Below, piece by piece: positions 26,166 through 33,534 of a stretch of 49,267 bases of DNA. A program made the position numbers and the translations under genes. Source of the DNA: Paenibacillus elgii NBRC 100335 (GTDB taxonomy: Bacteria; Bacillota; Bacilli; Paenibacillales; NBRC-103111); contig NZ_BIMB01000054.1 of the NCBI RefSeq assembly GCF_004000865.1, positions 1 through 49,267 of the forward strand, written 5' to 3'. The notes under the pieces were generated by a model. It saw nothing but the letters and a program-made list of their open reading frames with translations. It was not told where the DNA came from and did not search any database. The first letter of the stretch is position 1, and every line of letters begins with the position of its first letter.

Positions 26166-27065
26166 ATGGAATTCAATAGAGCCGCTGCGGCGGCGGAAGA
26201 ACGGGCCAAGCATTACCTGCAAACGAAAGCGCGACCGTTGGAGAAGGCGATGTATGAATACGAGTTCGAGGGAGGACGCGCGGAGGACGTAGTCCGGGCG
26301 CTGGAACCCTATCAGAACGAAGACGGCGGCTTCGGGCATGGACTGGAGCCGGATATTCGCTGCGAGGCGTCCTCGACAATCGCCACGACCGTAGCGCTGC
26401 AAACGCTGTCCCTGCTTCCCTGGGAGTCAGGCAGGGAGATGACGAGAAAAGCGTTGCGTTACTTCGCGGAAACGTACGACCCTGCGATTTCGGGCTGGGA
26501 CAAGGTGCCGCCGGAGGTCGAGCAGTCCCCTCGGGCCCCGTGGTGGGATTACAGCAAGGCGAATCCGTACTGGGGCAATCCGAGCGCGGAAATCGCGGGC
26601 TATTTTACTCAGTTCCGGGAATTACCGGAGGCGGAAGGCTGGGCGTATAAGCTGGCGGAGCTTGCCGTCGATAAGCTGTGCTCGGAATCGTCGCTGGACG
26701 AATTCCATGAGCTGTTGTGCTACTTGCGCCTGTCCGAGCGGCTTGCGGGCGAGCAGCGGGCACGGATCGCCGATCGGCTCGACACGATGATCGGCCGTTG
26801 TGTCACAGTCGATCCGTCACAGTGGAGCGGGTACGGGCTGCATCCGGTTCAAGTGGCGACAACGCGGCAGTCTCCATACTACAAGCGGTATAAGGAAATC
26901 ATACCGGCCAATCTGGAGTTCATCGTCCGGGGGCAGACGGAGGAGGGAGCATGGGAACCGGCGTGGGCTTGGGGGCAGTACGAAGACGTTTGGCCGATTG
27001 CCAAAGAAGCGTGGAAAAGCGTGCTGACGCTGGGCAATTTGCGGCTGCTGCGGGATTTGCGATAG
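26166..27065 (+). CDS. Prenyltransferase/terpenoid-cyclase-like alpha-toroid protein
   Basis: A 299-residue soluble protein with repeats of the alpha-alpha toroid fold: NEDGGFGHGLEPD near residue 55 and TEEGAWEPAW near the end are the QW-like turns seen in prenyltransferase and squalene-cyclase domains. No DxDD motif of a class II terpene cyclase and no membrane segment are present, so a terpene activity is not supported. I chose the ATG at 26166 because AGGAGG ends ten bases before it; a GTG at 26157 would touch that site. The function is unknown. Confidence 0.72.
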   Translation: MEFNRAAAAAEERAKHYLQTKARPLEKAMYEYEFEGGRAEDVVRALEPYQNEDGGFGHGLEPDIRCEASSTIATTVALQTLSLLPWESGREMTRKALRYFAETYDPAISGWDKVPPEVEQSPRAPWWDYSKANPYWGNPSAEIAGYFTQFRELPEAEGWAYKLAELAVDKLCSESSLDEFHELLCYLRLSERLAGEQRARIADRLDTMIGRCVTVDPSQWSGYGLHPVQVATTRQSPYYKRYKEIIPANLEFIVRGQTEEGAWEPAWAWGQYEDVWPIAKEAWKSVLTLGNLRLLRDLR

Positions 27066-27209
27066 AGCGGGTTACCCGGCGGAAGCAACGCAGTCACCAC
27101 CCGCCTTTCCCGGCGCGTGTGTTGCGATTGCGGTGCCGCACGGCGGGTGGCGGACCCCATGGTTGCAGTCTTTGGAACGGATCATGCCGTTGTAGTTTAA
27201 TATTCAAAC

Positions 27210-27240
27210 AAAAAGGAACCCCGTATAAGGTTCTTTTTTG
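27210..27240. terminator. Bidirectional terminator between the toroid protein gene and the HTH gene
   Basis: AAAAGGAACC pairs with GGTTCTTTTT (one G-U), and T runs lie on both strands. It serves the convergent genes ending at 27065 and 27262. Confidence 0.78.
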
Positions 27241-27261
27241 TTCTATTCCGAATGATAAGCG

Positions 27262-27480
27262 CTAGTCTTGATTCTCGGGCTCGTCGATATATTCCATTAA
27301 GTCGCCGGGCTGGCAGTTTAAAGCTTTGCACAACGCATCAAGCGTTGTGAAGCGAATGGCTTTTCCGTTTTCGTTTTTTAAGATCGACAAATTCGCCGGG
27401 GTGATGCCGACCAGTTCGGAGAGCCGGTTTAACGACATTTTACGCTCCGCCATCACGACATCCAGTTTGATTCTTATCAT
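27262..27480 (-). CDS. Xre/YozG-type HTH regulator
   Basis: A 72-residue helix-turn-helix protein: MIRIKLDVVMAERKMSLNRLSELVGITPANLSILKN is a compact Xre-type domain, and the tail FTTLDALCKALNCQPGDLMEYIDE is that of the YozG/YdaS-like group. These small regulators usually stand directly after a DUF2975 membrane-protein gene, as here (19 bases). The start is the ATG at 27480, preceded by AGGCGA; the frame continues upstream into the neighbour without conservation. It may bind the palindrome upstream of the DUF2975 gene (28165-28199). Confidence 0.85.
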   Translation of the reverse strand: MIRIKLDVVMAERKMSLNRLSELVGITPANLSILKNENGKAIRFTTLDALCKALNCQPGDLMEYIDEPENQD

Positions 27481-27499
27481 TTTATCGCCTACTTCGCAG

Positions 27500-28072
27500 T
27501 TAAATTGTTTGGCTATTTTCCTCCACTGCATGTACCGCAATTTTTAAAGCCCAAGAGATCAACAGGAGCACGATCCCGCCGGTTATCGTATCGACATAGG
27601 ACAGGTTGGAAAGCGAAATTTGCGCATTGGAAACCATTAAGGCCGCAAGCGCCTTCGATAACAGAAGGCCATCGGTATACGTATAGGCCGACCCCGTAAC
27701 AATGATCGTCAGCCCTAATTTGAAAACAATCGACACGTTCTCATACGAAAAAAGACTGTCTTCATATATATTGTTCAGGAGCTTGCGCATAAACCATAAG
27801 AATAAGAGCATGAACAAGAGCATGCACGTCGTGGAAATGAACGATAGTTGAACAAAGGACGGATTGCTATAAAGCTCCGGCTGCTGATAAAAGTTGAGAT
27901 CAATATAACTAAATAAAGGCTGGAAGTCTCCAAAGGACCGGGTGAGATCGCTATCCGGGCTCCACAGACGTAAGGAATGTTCCCCTAACGCAAATATCCC
28001 TATCAATACGACAAAGTAAAAACAAATGAGACACAGGATCGCGCCTATTTTAAAGACGATTTTTGATTTCAT
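27500..28072 (-). CDS. DUF2975 membrane protein
   Basis: A 190-residue protein with four membrane helices (about 8-30, 75-95, 115-135 and 160-180). The arrangement and the adjacent YozG-type regulator fit DUF2975 proteins, whose job is not known. Between helix 2 and 3 is the charged stretch MRKLLNNIYEDSLFSYENV, the best-conserved part of that family. AAGGAG lies ten bases before the ATG. It is the first gene of a two-gene unit with the HTH gene. Confidence 0.82.
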   Translation of the reverse strand: MKSKIVFKIGAILCLICFYFVVLIGIFALGEHSLRLWSPDSDLTRSFGDFQPLFSYIDLNFYQQPELYSNPSFVQLSFISTTCMLLFMLLFLWFMRKLLNNIYEDSLFSYENVSIVFKLGLTIIVTGSAYTYTDGLLLSKALAALMVSNAQISLSNLSYVDTITGGIVLLLISWALKIAVHAVEENSQTI

Positions 28073-28137
28073 GAAGGATAACTCCTTTATAGCAGAAATG
28101 TAGTAACGAGACGGACAAAAGGCCGCTTCTGTTCATT

Positions 28138-28166
28138 AATCTACCATATCGTTTTATCCAAAACAA
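28138..28166 (-). promoter_or_regulatory. Promoter of the DUF2975-HTH unit
   Basis: Read on the minus strand: TTGTTT, a 17-base spacer, then TAGATT. The palindrome at 28165-28199 begins at the -35 box. Confidence 0.5.
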
Positions 28167-28199
28167 TAAAAATTTATCGTTTTTCGATAAGAATTTATT
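28165..28199. promoter_or_regulatory. Palindromic operator candidate upstream of the DUF2975-HTH unit
   Basis: AATAAA-N3-TTATCG-N5-CGATAA-N3-TTTATT is symmetrical about 28182. It lies between the divergent DUF2975 and PH-domain genes and touches the -35 box of the former, as expected for an autoregulating HTH repressor. Confidence 0.45.
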
Positions 28200-28275
28200 G
28201 ATTAAGATGATGAAAGCTGCTAAGGTTAAAATCAGAAACATGAACATGGCAGTATGGAGCTATAGGGGTGAAATT

Positions 28276-28770
28276 ATGTTTTCTCCAATTGGCGCGCCTC
28301 AAAGACGGTTGTCCAAGGATGCGGTCAAAGTATGGATCATCAGTGAAACGATTTCGAATGTGATCGGCTTTGTCGCGCTTGGGGTTTTGCTCTATTTGGA
28401 CTATCGTTACGCATGGAAAGAGTGGATCGGCTGGATTCTTATCGGTCTTGCCGTCATTTCCGTGCCGTCTGCGATCTGGTCTTTCTATAGACCGTTTTTG
28501 CTCTATAATAACTGGCGCTACGATATGAATGAAGAGTTTTTGCAGCTGAAATCGGGCGCGTTAAACGAAGAGCATCGGCTCGTCCCGATGACCAAAATTC
28601 AGTCGGTCGCTACGAAGCAAGGACCGCTTCTACGAAAGTACGGCCTCTGCTCGGTCTCAATCAAAACGATGGGATCGACGCATGCCATACCTGCTCTGCC
28701 TAAAGAGGTCGCGATTGAGTTAAGGGATCAAATTGCCCATTTCGCCAAACTAAAGGAAGTGGAGTCATGA
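28276..28770 (+). CDS. Bacterial PH-domain membrane protein (YdbS-like)
   Basis: A 164-residue protein with two membrane helices (about 20-65), followed by a bacterial PH domain (RYDMNEEFLQLKSGALNEEHRLVPMTKIQSVATKQGPLLRKYGL). This is the YdbS arrangement. It overlaps the next gene, YdbT-like, by four bases (ATGA), as ydbS-ydbT do in B. subtilis. The ATG at 28276 has AGGGGTGA; an earlier ATG at 28198 has no ribosome site and falls in the operator region. The B. subtilis pair has been linked to resistance to certain bacteriocins; a similar role here is only inferred. Confidence 0.83.
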   Translation: MFSPIGAPQRRLSKDAVKVWIISETISNVIGFVALGVLLYLDYRYAWKEWIGWILIGLAVISVPSAIWSFYRPFLLYNNWRYDMNEEFLQLKSGALNEEHRLVPMTKIQSVATKQGPLLRKYGLCSVSIKTMGSTHAIPALPKEVAIELRDQIAHFAKLKEVES

Positions 28771-30266
28771 CCGAAGAGAGACGGCATCATCCGCTGACGA
28801 TGGTTTGGAAATTGTGGAAGTTGGCCAAATTCTCGTTTGTCATCGCCATGTATTTGTTCGTGATCAAATTCGGTGCGGATTCGACTTTCCTTAAGTATGG
28901 GAGGATCGCTTTTTTTCTTTTTGTCGGGGTCGCTGTTCTCGTCATACTATTTCAGTGGCTGACGCATAAATACAAGCTCGACGATGCTTCGTTTCATCTC
29001 TATGATGGGGTGTTCACCAAGTCCGTACGAACGATTCCTTTTGCCAAAATTCAAAACGTCAACCGTCACACGACCTTATTCCATCGGCTGTTTAATATGA
29101 CTTCCATCCGATTTGAAACAGGGCTCACCGGTGAAGAGGCTGCTGTCGAATTCGAGGTCATCTCTTTAGCGGAAGCCGATAATATTGAAAAGCATGTGGC
29201 AAGCCCGGTGACGGGCGGGCTGATGACAGTACAGGACGGTGAAGCTGCCGCGGAGTCGCATGCCGAAGCGGTGAAACCGCAGCGGACCGTTCATTTTAAG
29301 CCGACAAGAAAGGATATTGTAAGAGCTTCCTTTACTTCCTTAAGCTTTCTGCTCCTTATTCCTTTGCTCGGTTCCGCCTATTCCAAAATCGATCAATTCT
29401 TTCATGTGAAGCAAGAGGCGAAAGGCTTGTTTTCCGTCATTATGGACTCCTGGTGGATTGCCGCAATTCTGATCGTTGTGCTCACCGTAGTCTCCGTCGC
29501 TTTCGGAATCGTCAGAACCTTTGTGAAGTATGGGAAATACGAGATTTCTTCCGATCCCGAGCGGATTTACATCACAAAAGGCCTGGTCGACGAAACGGTA
29601 TTTTCCATAGCCAAGCAAAGGGTGCAGGCGGTTGAAATTACACAGTCTGTGCTGAAACGCTTGCTAGGACTCGCCGAAGTGAAGCTGACCAGCGCAGGAG
29701 GGCTTGGCGACGGGGAAGACAAGCTCGAAATCAGCTCGCTGTATCCTTTTTTGCCTGTTCAGCGCGCCTATGGGATGATCTCGGAAATACTGCCGGCTTA
29801 TGAAGTGACCCGCGAGATGAACCGGCTTCCCGCGAAATCGTTATGGGTACGCATGCTAAAACCAAGCTGGCTTTGGATTGTAGCGACGGCCGCTTTATTT
29901 TATTTCAAGCCGCGGTTGTTAGGATTCGAGCAGACTTGGTGGGTTTTATCCGGCGTTTTGCTGATCTGGATCTTCGTATCCAGATGGCTTGATTTCGCCA
30001 ATACGCGGTACGTCTTGAAGGATAACTTCATTCAGTTCAGAACGGGAAGTCTGACAACGGCATTATTCATATCGAAGCGGGAGAAAATTATTGAAGTGAA
30101 CGTGACCCGCAGTCTATTTCAAAAATGGCTGGGGCTCGCGTCCGTCGGGACCATGAACCGGGCCAAGCCGGTACGTCGCGCCGGGATCGACGATGCGCCG
30201 GTCGAACTGGCCGAGTCGTTCGTCAAGTGGTATATGGGACGCCGCAAAGAGGTCAAAATGGAATAG
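28767..30266 (+). CDS. Bacterial PH-domain membrane protein (YdbT-like)
   Basis: A 499-residue protein with three bPH2 domains, each introduced by a pair of hydrophobic segments. The repeats are visible as VRTIPFAKIQNVNRHTTLFHRLF (about 85-110), FSIAKQRVQAVEITQSVLKRLLGLA (about 280-305) and ISKREKIIEVNVTRSLFQKWLGLA (about 435-460). Helices lie at about 15-65, 190-250 and 360-405. This is the YdbT layout, and the partner gene overlaps upstream. The complex sits in the cell membrane. Confidence 0.83.
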   Translation: MTEERRHHPLTMVWKLWKLAKFSFVIAMYLFVIKFGADSTFLKYGRIAFFLFVGVAVLVILFQWLTHKYKLDDASFHLYDGVFTKSVRTIPFAKIQNVNRHTTLFHRLFNMTSIRFETGLTGEEAAVEFEVISLAEADNIEKHVASPVTGGLMTVQDGEAAAESHAEAVKPQRTVHFKPTRKDIVRASFTSLSFLLLIPLLGSAYSKIDQFFHVKQEAKGLFSVIMDSWWIAAILIVVLTVVSVAFGIVRTFVKYGKYEISSDPERIYITKGLVDETVFSIAKQRVQAVEITQSVLKRLLGLAEVKLTSAGGLGDGEDKLEISSLYPFLPVQRAYGMISEILPAYEVTREMNRLPAKSLWVRMLKPSWLWIVATAALFYFKPRLLGFEQTWWVLSGVLLIWIFVSRWLDFANTRYVLKDNFIQFRTGSLTTALFISKREKIIEVNVTRSLFQKWLGLASVGTMNRAKPVRRAGIDDAPVELAESFVKWYMGRRKEVKME

Positions 30267-30455
30267 AAGGGCGCTGGTGTGTCCGATTTGGAGCGCATCC
30301 CTCCTTCCAGCTCTGGAGAAGGTCCGGGAAGGCCGGTTATCGGCATGTCGTTGGTTATAGGTTTTGTCTATCAAATTTATTCGATTTATGTCTTGGCGCA
30401 AAGACGCACAAATGTGCTACAAAAGAGATAACGAATTTATTTAGGAGTGAAACCA

Positions 30456-31535
30456 ATGGCAGACGTGAAGAAAATTGCCGTTATCGCCGGGGACGGCATC
30501 GGTCCCGAGGTTGTAGCGGAAGCGATTAAAGTCATGAAAAAAACCGAGGACGTGTTCGGCTACCGTTTTGAATTCGAGCACGGTTTGTTCGGCGGCATCG
30601 CCATTGACGAGAAAGGAACGCCGTTGCCGGAGGATACGCTAGCGATTTGTAAGAAATCGGACGCTGTCCTGCTCGGAGCCGTCGGCGGCCCGAAATGGGA
30701 CAACAATCCGAAGGAGCTCCGTCCGGAAACAGGGCTGCTCGGCATCCGCAAGGCGCTCGGCTTGTTCTCCAACATTCGTCCGGCTAACGTATTCGATTGC
30801 TTGAAGGAAGCTTCCACGCTGAAGCCGGAAGTACTTGAAGGCACGGACCTGATCGTCGTACGCGAGCTGACCGGGGGGATTTACTTCGGAGAGAAATTCC
30901 GCCGCGAGGGTGCAAATGGAGAAGAAGCGGTCGATACGTGCGTATACAACGTCACGGAAGTGGAGCGCATCGTGCGCCAAGCGTTCGAGATCGCCCGCAC
31001 CCGCCGCAAGAAGCTGGCGTCCGTCGATAAAGCGAACGTGCTGGAAACGTCCCGCCTGTGGAGAGAAACGGTCAACCGGATCGCGCCGGATTATCCGGAC
31101 GTCGAGCTGGAGCACGTGCTGGTAGACAACTGCGCGATGCAGCTTCTGCGCCGCCCGTCCAGCTTCGACGTCATCGTGACGGAGAACATGTTCGGCGACA
31201 TTCTGAGCGACGAAGCGGCGATGCTGACAGGGTCGATCGGCATGCTGTCCTCCGCCTCCCTGGGCGAAGGGGCGTTCGGCCTGTACGAGCCGGTGCACGG
31301 CTCCGCGCCGGACATTGCGGGCCAAGGCATCGCGAATCCGATCGCGACGATCTTGTCCGTAGCGCTGATGTACCGCCTGACGTTCGGCTACCATGACGCC
31401 GCCGAAGCGATCGAGCGCGCCGTGAAGGAAGTGCTGGACGCGGGTCACCGTACCGGAGACATTGCCGTCGACAAGAGCAAGGCTATCGGCACGACCGCAA
31501 TGGGCGAGCTGATCGTTAACGCCATCCGCAAATAA
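30456..31535 (+). CDS. leuB: 3-isopropylmalate dehydrogenase
   Basis: A 359-residue NAD-dependent enzyme that oxidises and decarboxylates 3-isopropylmalate in leucine synthesis. Family blocks are VIAGDGIGPEVVAEA, VGGPKWDNNPKELRPETGLL, the substrate-specific loop with RPANVFDCL, VRELTGGIYFGEKF, TENMFGDILSDEAAM, and GLYEPVHGSAPDIAGQGIANPIATI. The ATG at 30456 follows TTAGGAGTG; a GTG at 30447 overlaps that ribosome site. It stands apart from ilvBNC-leuA, with its own terminator, and leuCD is absent from the window. Confidence 0.97.
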   Translation: MADVKKIAVIAGDGIGPEVVAEAIKVMKKTEDVFGYRFEFEHGLFGGIAIDEKGTPLPEDTLAICKKSDAVLLGAVGGPKWDNNPKELRPETGLLGIRKALGLFSNIRPANVFDCLKEASTLKPEVLEGTDLIVVRELTGGIYFGEKFRREGANGEEAVDTCVYNVTEVERIVRQAFEIARTRRKKLASVDKANVLETSRLWRETVNRIAPDYPDVELEHVLVDNCAMQLLRRPSSFDVIVTENMFGDILSDEAAMLTGSIGMLSSASLGEGAFGLYEPVHGSAPDIAGQGIANPIATILSVALMYRLTFGYHDAAEAIERAVKEVLDAGHRTGDIAVDKSKAIGTTAMGELIVNAIRK

Positions 31536-31568
31536 GGCTCGAACCGAATAGCAAGACCGGAAAGCAAG

Positions 31569-31609
31569 AAAAACTCTTGAGGAATTCCGATTTCTTAAGA
31601 GTTTTTTCT
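31569..31609 (+). terminator. Terminator of leuB
   Basis: AAAAACTCTT (31569-31578) pairs with AAGAGTTTTT (31597-31606), running into the T run. Confidence 0.8.
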
Positions 31610-31681
31610 GTTTTCTGCAGCGCAGTTTGGGTTTGGATTATCTCAGATTAGAATTATTATAAAAAAGTAATTAGTTTAATC

Positions 31682-31711
31682 TTGACTTCATTGGGCTCCA
31701 AATGATACGAT
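31682..31711 (+). promoter_or_regulatory. Candidate sigma-A promoter of the peroxiredoxin gene
   Basis: TTGACT (31682-31687), an 18-base spacer, TACGAT (31706-31711). Confidence 0.5.
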
Positions 31712-31765
31712 TTATATCGTGAAAACCGTGATCAATTAACCAATTTAAGGGAGGATTTTTGGAAC

Positions 31766-32314
31766 ATGGCAGAACGTTTGGTAGGTAAACCGGCACCCGA
31801 TTTTACAATGGACACCGCCCTTGGGAACGGACAAGAGTTCGGCAAAGTATCGTTGTCCGATTACAAAGGCAAGTGGCTCGTATTGTTCTTCTATCCGCTG
31901 GACTTCACTTTCGTGTGCCCGACGGAAATTACGGCTATCAGCGAAGCCGCTTCGCAATTTAAAGCGATCAATGCCGAAATCCTCGGCGTATCCATCGATA
32001 GCATTCATTCCCACCGCGCTTGGATCAACACGCCGGTAGATCAAAACGGCCTTGGCCAACTGAACTTCCCGCTGGCTGCCGATATTACGAAACAAGTATC
32101 GCGCGACTACGGCGTACTGATCGAAGAAGAAGGCATCGCGCTGCGCGGCCTGTTCATCATCAGCCCGGAAGGCGAACTGCAATACCAAGTCGTTCATCAC
32201 AACAATGTCGGCCGCAGCGTCGAAGAAACGCTTCGCGTTCTCGAAGCTCTGCAATCCGGCGGTCTGTGCCCGATCGGCTGGAAAAAAGGCGACAAGCATC
32301 TGGTGGCGAAATAA
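31766..32314 (+). CDS. Typical 2-Cys peroxiredoxin (AhpC/Prx1 type)
   Basis: A 182-residue thiol peroxidase. The peroxidatic cysteine is C51 in FYPLDFTFVCPTE, and the resolving cysteine C168 lies in GGLCPIGW. Both are in the positions of typical 2-Cys enzymes, which reduce hydrogen peroxide and organic peroxides in the cytosol. No ahpF lies next to it, so electrons probably come from thioredoxin or a distant AhpF. The ribosome site is GGGAGG, and a strong terminator follows. Confidence 0.94.
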   Translation: MAERLVGKPAPDFTMDTALGNGQEFGKVSLSDYKGKWLVLFFYPLDFTFVCPTEITAISEAASQFKAINAEILGVSIDSIHSHRAWINTPVDQNGLGQLNFPLAADITKQVSRDYGVLIEEEGIALRGLFIISPEGELQYQVVHHNNVGRSVEETLRVLEALQSGGLCPIGWKKGDKHLVAK

Positions 32315-32336
32315 CCGTCTTCATACGTTTCGCAAC

Positions 32337-32376
32337 TCCCCCTCGGCCTGTCTTGCGGCAGGCTAGGGGGTTTTTC
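32337..32376 (+). terminator. Terminator of the peroxiredoxin gene
   Basis: CCCCCT/AGGGGG outer and GCCTG/CAGGC inner stems, then TTTTT (32371-32375). Confidence 0.85.
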
Positions 32377-32410
32377 ACTACTTGGAGTAAAGGGGCTCGG
32401 AACCAACGTC

Positions 32411-32794
32411 ATGGAAGTAATCAAAGGGCTCAAATACAGCGAAAATCATGAATGGGTGCGGGTGGAAAACGGGAGAGCCGTGATCGGCCTCACCGATTTT
32501 GCCCAAGAGGAGTTTGGGATCATCGTCTTTGTGGAGCTCCCCGAAGAGGGAGACGTCCTTCAGGCCGGCGAGCCGTTCGGCAGCATGGAGTCGGTCAAGA
32601 CGGTGACGGAGCTGTATGCTCCGGTATCCGGCAAGGTCGTCAGCGTCAATCCGAAGCTGGCGGAAAACCCGGGCGTCATCAACCTGTCCCCGTATGGCCA
32701 AGGCTGGATGATCGTCGTCGAAATGAGCGATCCTGCCGAGCTTGACCGGCTGTGGGAAGCGGACAAATACGAACAAACTTACGTGCATGAATAA
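32411..32794 (+). CDS. gcvH: Glycine cleavage system H protein
   Basis: A 127-residue lipoyl-carrier protein. The N-terminus has LKYSENHEWVRVENG, and the lipoylated lysine is K63 in SMESVKTVTELYAP. It carries the aminomethyl group between the P, T and L proteins. In Bacillales, H protein is also the donor from which lipoyl groups reach other complexes. No gcvP, gcvT or lipoate gene is nearby, which fits its usual stand-alone position. Its ribosome site is weak: AAAGG stands rather far from the ATG. A terminator follows. Confidence 0.95.
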   Translation: MEVIKGLKYSENHEWVRVENGRAVIGLTDFAQEEFGIIVFVELPEEGDVLQAGEPFGSMESVKTVTELYAPVSGKVVSVNPKLAENPGVINLSPYGQGWMIVVEMSDPAELDRLWEADKYEQTYVHE

Positions 32795-32802
32795 GCACGG
32801 CA

Positions 32803-32827
32803 GCCTGACTTCGGTCAGGTTTTTTTG
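32803..32827 (+). terminator. Terminator of gcvH
   Basis: CCTGAC-TTCG-GTCAGG stem-loop with a stable tetraloop, followed by seven T residues. Confidence 0.87.
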
Positions 32828-32939
32828 CGTCTTCCGCGCTTGTACGGTTTATCGCCCCGATAAAAAAACGGGAATGTACTTTCCGTCCTTGTTCCCGTAA
32901 GATGGTGTTGTACCCATTTCGCGGAAAGGGAGGATCATC

Positions 32940-33446
32940 ATGAACCAACCGATTCAACTTGGCGACGAATTTTTGAAAGAATCGATTTCGGCTTTTGAAA
33001 GCATGAAGAAGCTGGCTGATGGAACGATGAGCCAACTGGAGGACGCGCACTTTTACGAAACGATCGATCCGGAATCCAACTCGCTGGAACTACTGATCAA
33101 GCATATGCATGGAAATATGATTTCGCGCTGGACCGATTTTTTGACGACGGATGGCGAGAAGTCGGACCGCAACCGGGACGGCGAATTCGAAGTCAGCCGG
33201 CTCCCTCGGGCCGAGCTGCTGCGGCTGTGGGAGGAAGGCTGGGAGCGGGTGTTTCAGACGCTGCGCTCGCTAACCCCGGAGGATGTGCTGCGCACCGTCT
33301 ATATCCGCGGCGAAGCGCATACGGTGCTGAAGGCGATTCAGCGCCAGGTTTCCCATTACGGGTACCATGTCGGGCAGATCGTCTTTTTGGGCAAGCACCT
33401 GAAAAGCGACCATTGGCAGACGCTGAGCATTCCCCGCAAGCGGTAG
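32940..33446 (+). CDS. DinB-like four-helix protein (DUF1572)
   Basis: A 168-residue helical protein of the DinB/YfiT-like superfamily, DUF1572 branch. Conserved histidines that could bind a divalent metal are H55/H57 in LIKHMHGNM and H139/H143 in QVSHYGYHVGQ, the last being the family's hallmark. Some relatives are thiol-dependent transferases, such as bacillithiol S-transferases; activity here is unknown. GGGAGG precedes the ATG. It is monocistronic, with a strong terminator before the convergent GH15 gene. Confidence 0.85.
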   Translation: MNQPIQLGDEFLKESISAFESMKKLADGTMSQLEDAHFYETIDPESNSLELLIKHMHGNMISRWTDFLTTDGEKSDRNRDGEFEVSRLPRAELLRLWEEGWERVFQTLRSLTPEDVLRTVYIRGEAHTVLKAIQRQVSHYGYHVGQIVFLGKHLKSDHWQTLSIPRKR

Positions 33447-33470
33447 CAGAGGCTGTGCAGAACCAAAAGA

Positions 33471-33515
33471 AACATGCCGTCAGGACGGACTACCCGTCTT
33501 GCCGGCATGTTTTTT
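33471..33515. terminator. Terminator between the DinB-like gene and the GH15 gene
   Basis: AACATGCCG (33471-33479) with CGGCATGTT (33503-33511), an inner GGACGG/CCGTCT stem and a T run. Convergent position; it acts mainly on the plus strand. Confidence 0.82.
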
Positions 33516-33534
33516 ATTATGAAATCGGTCGGGT

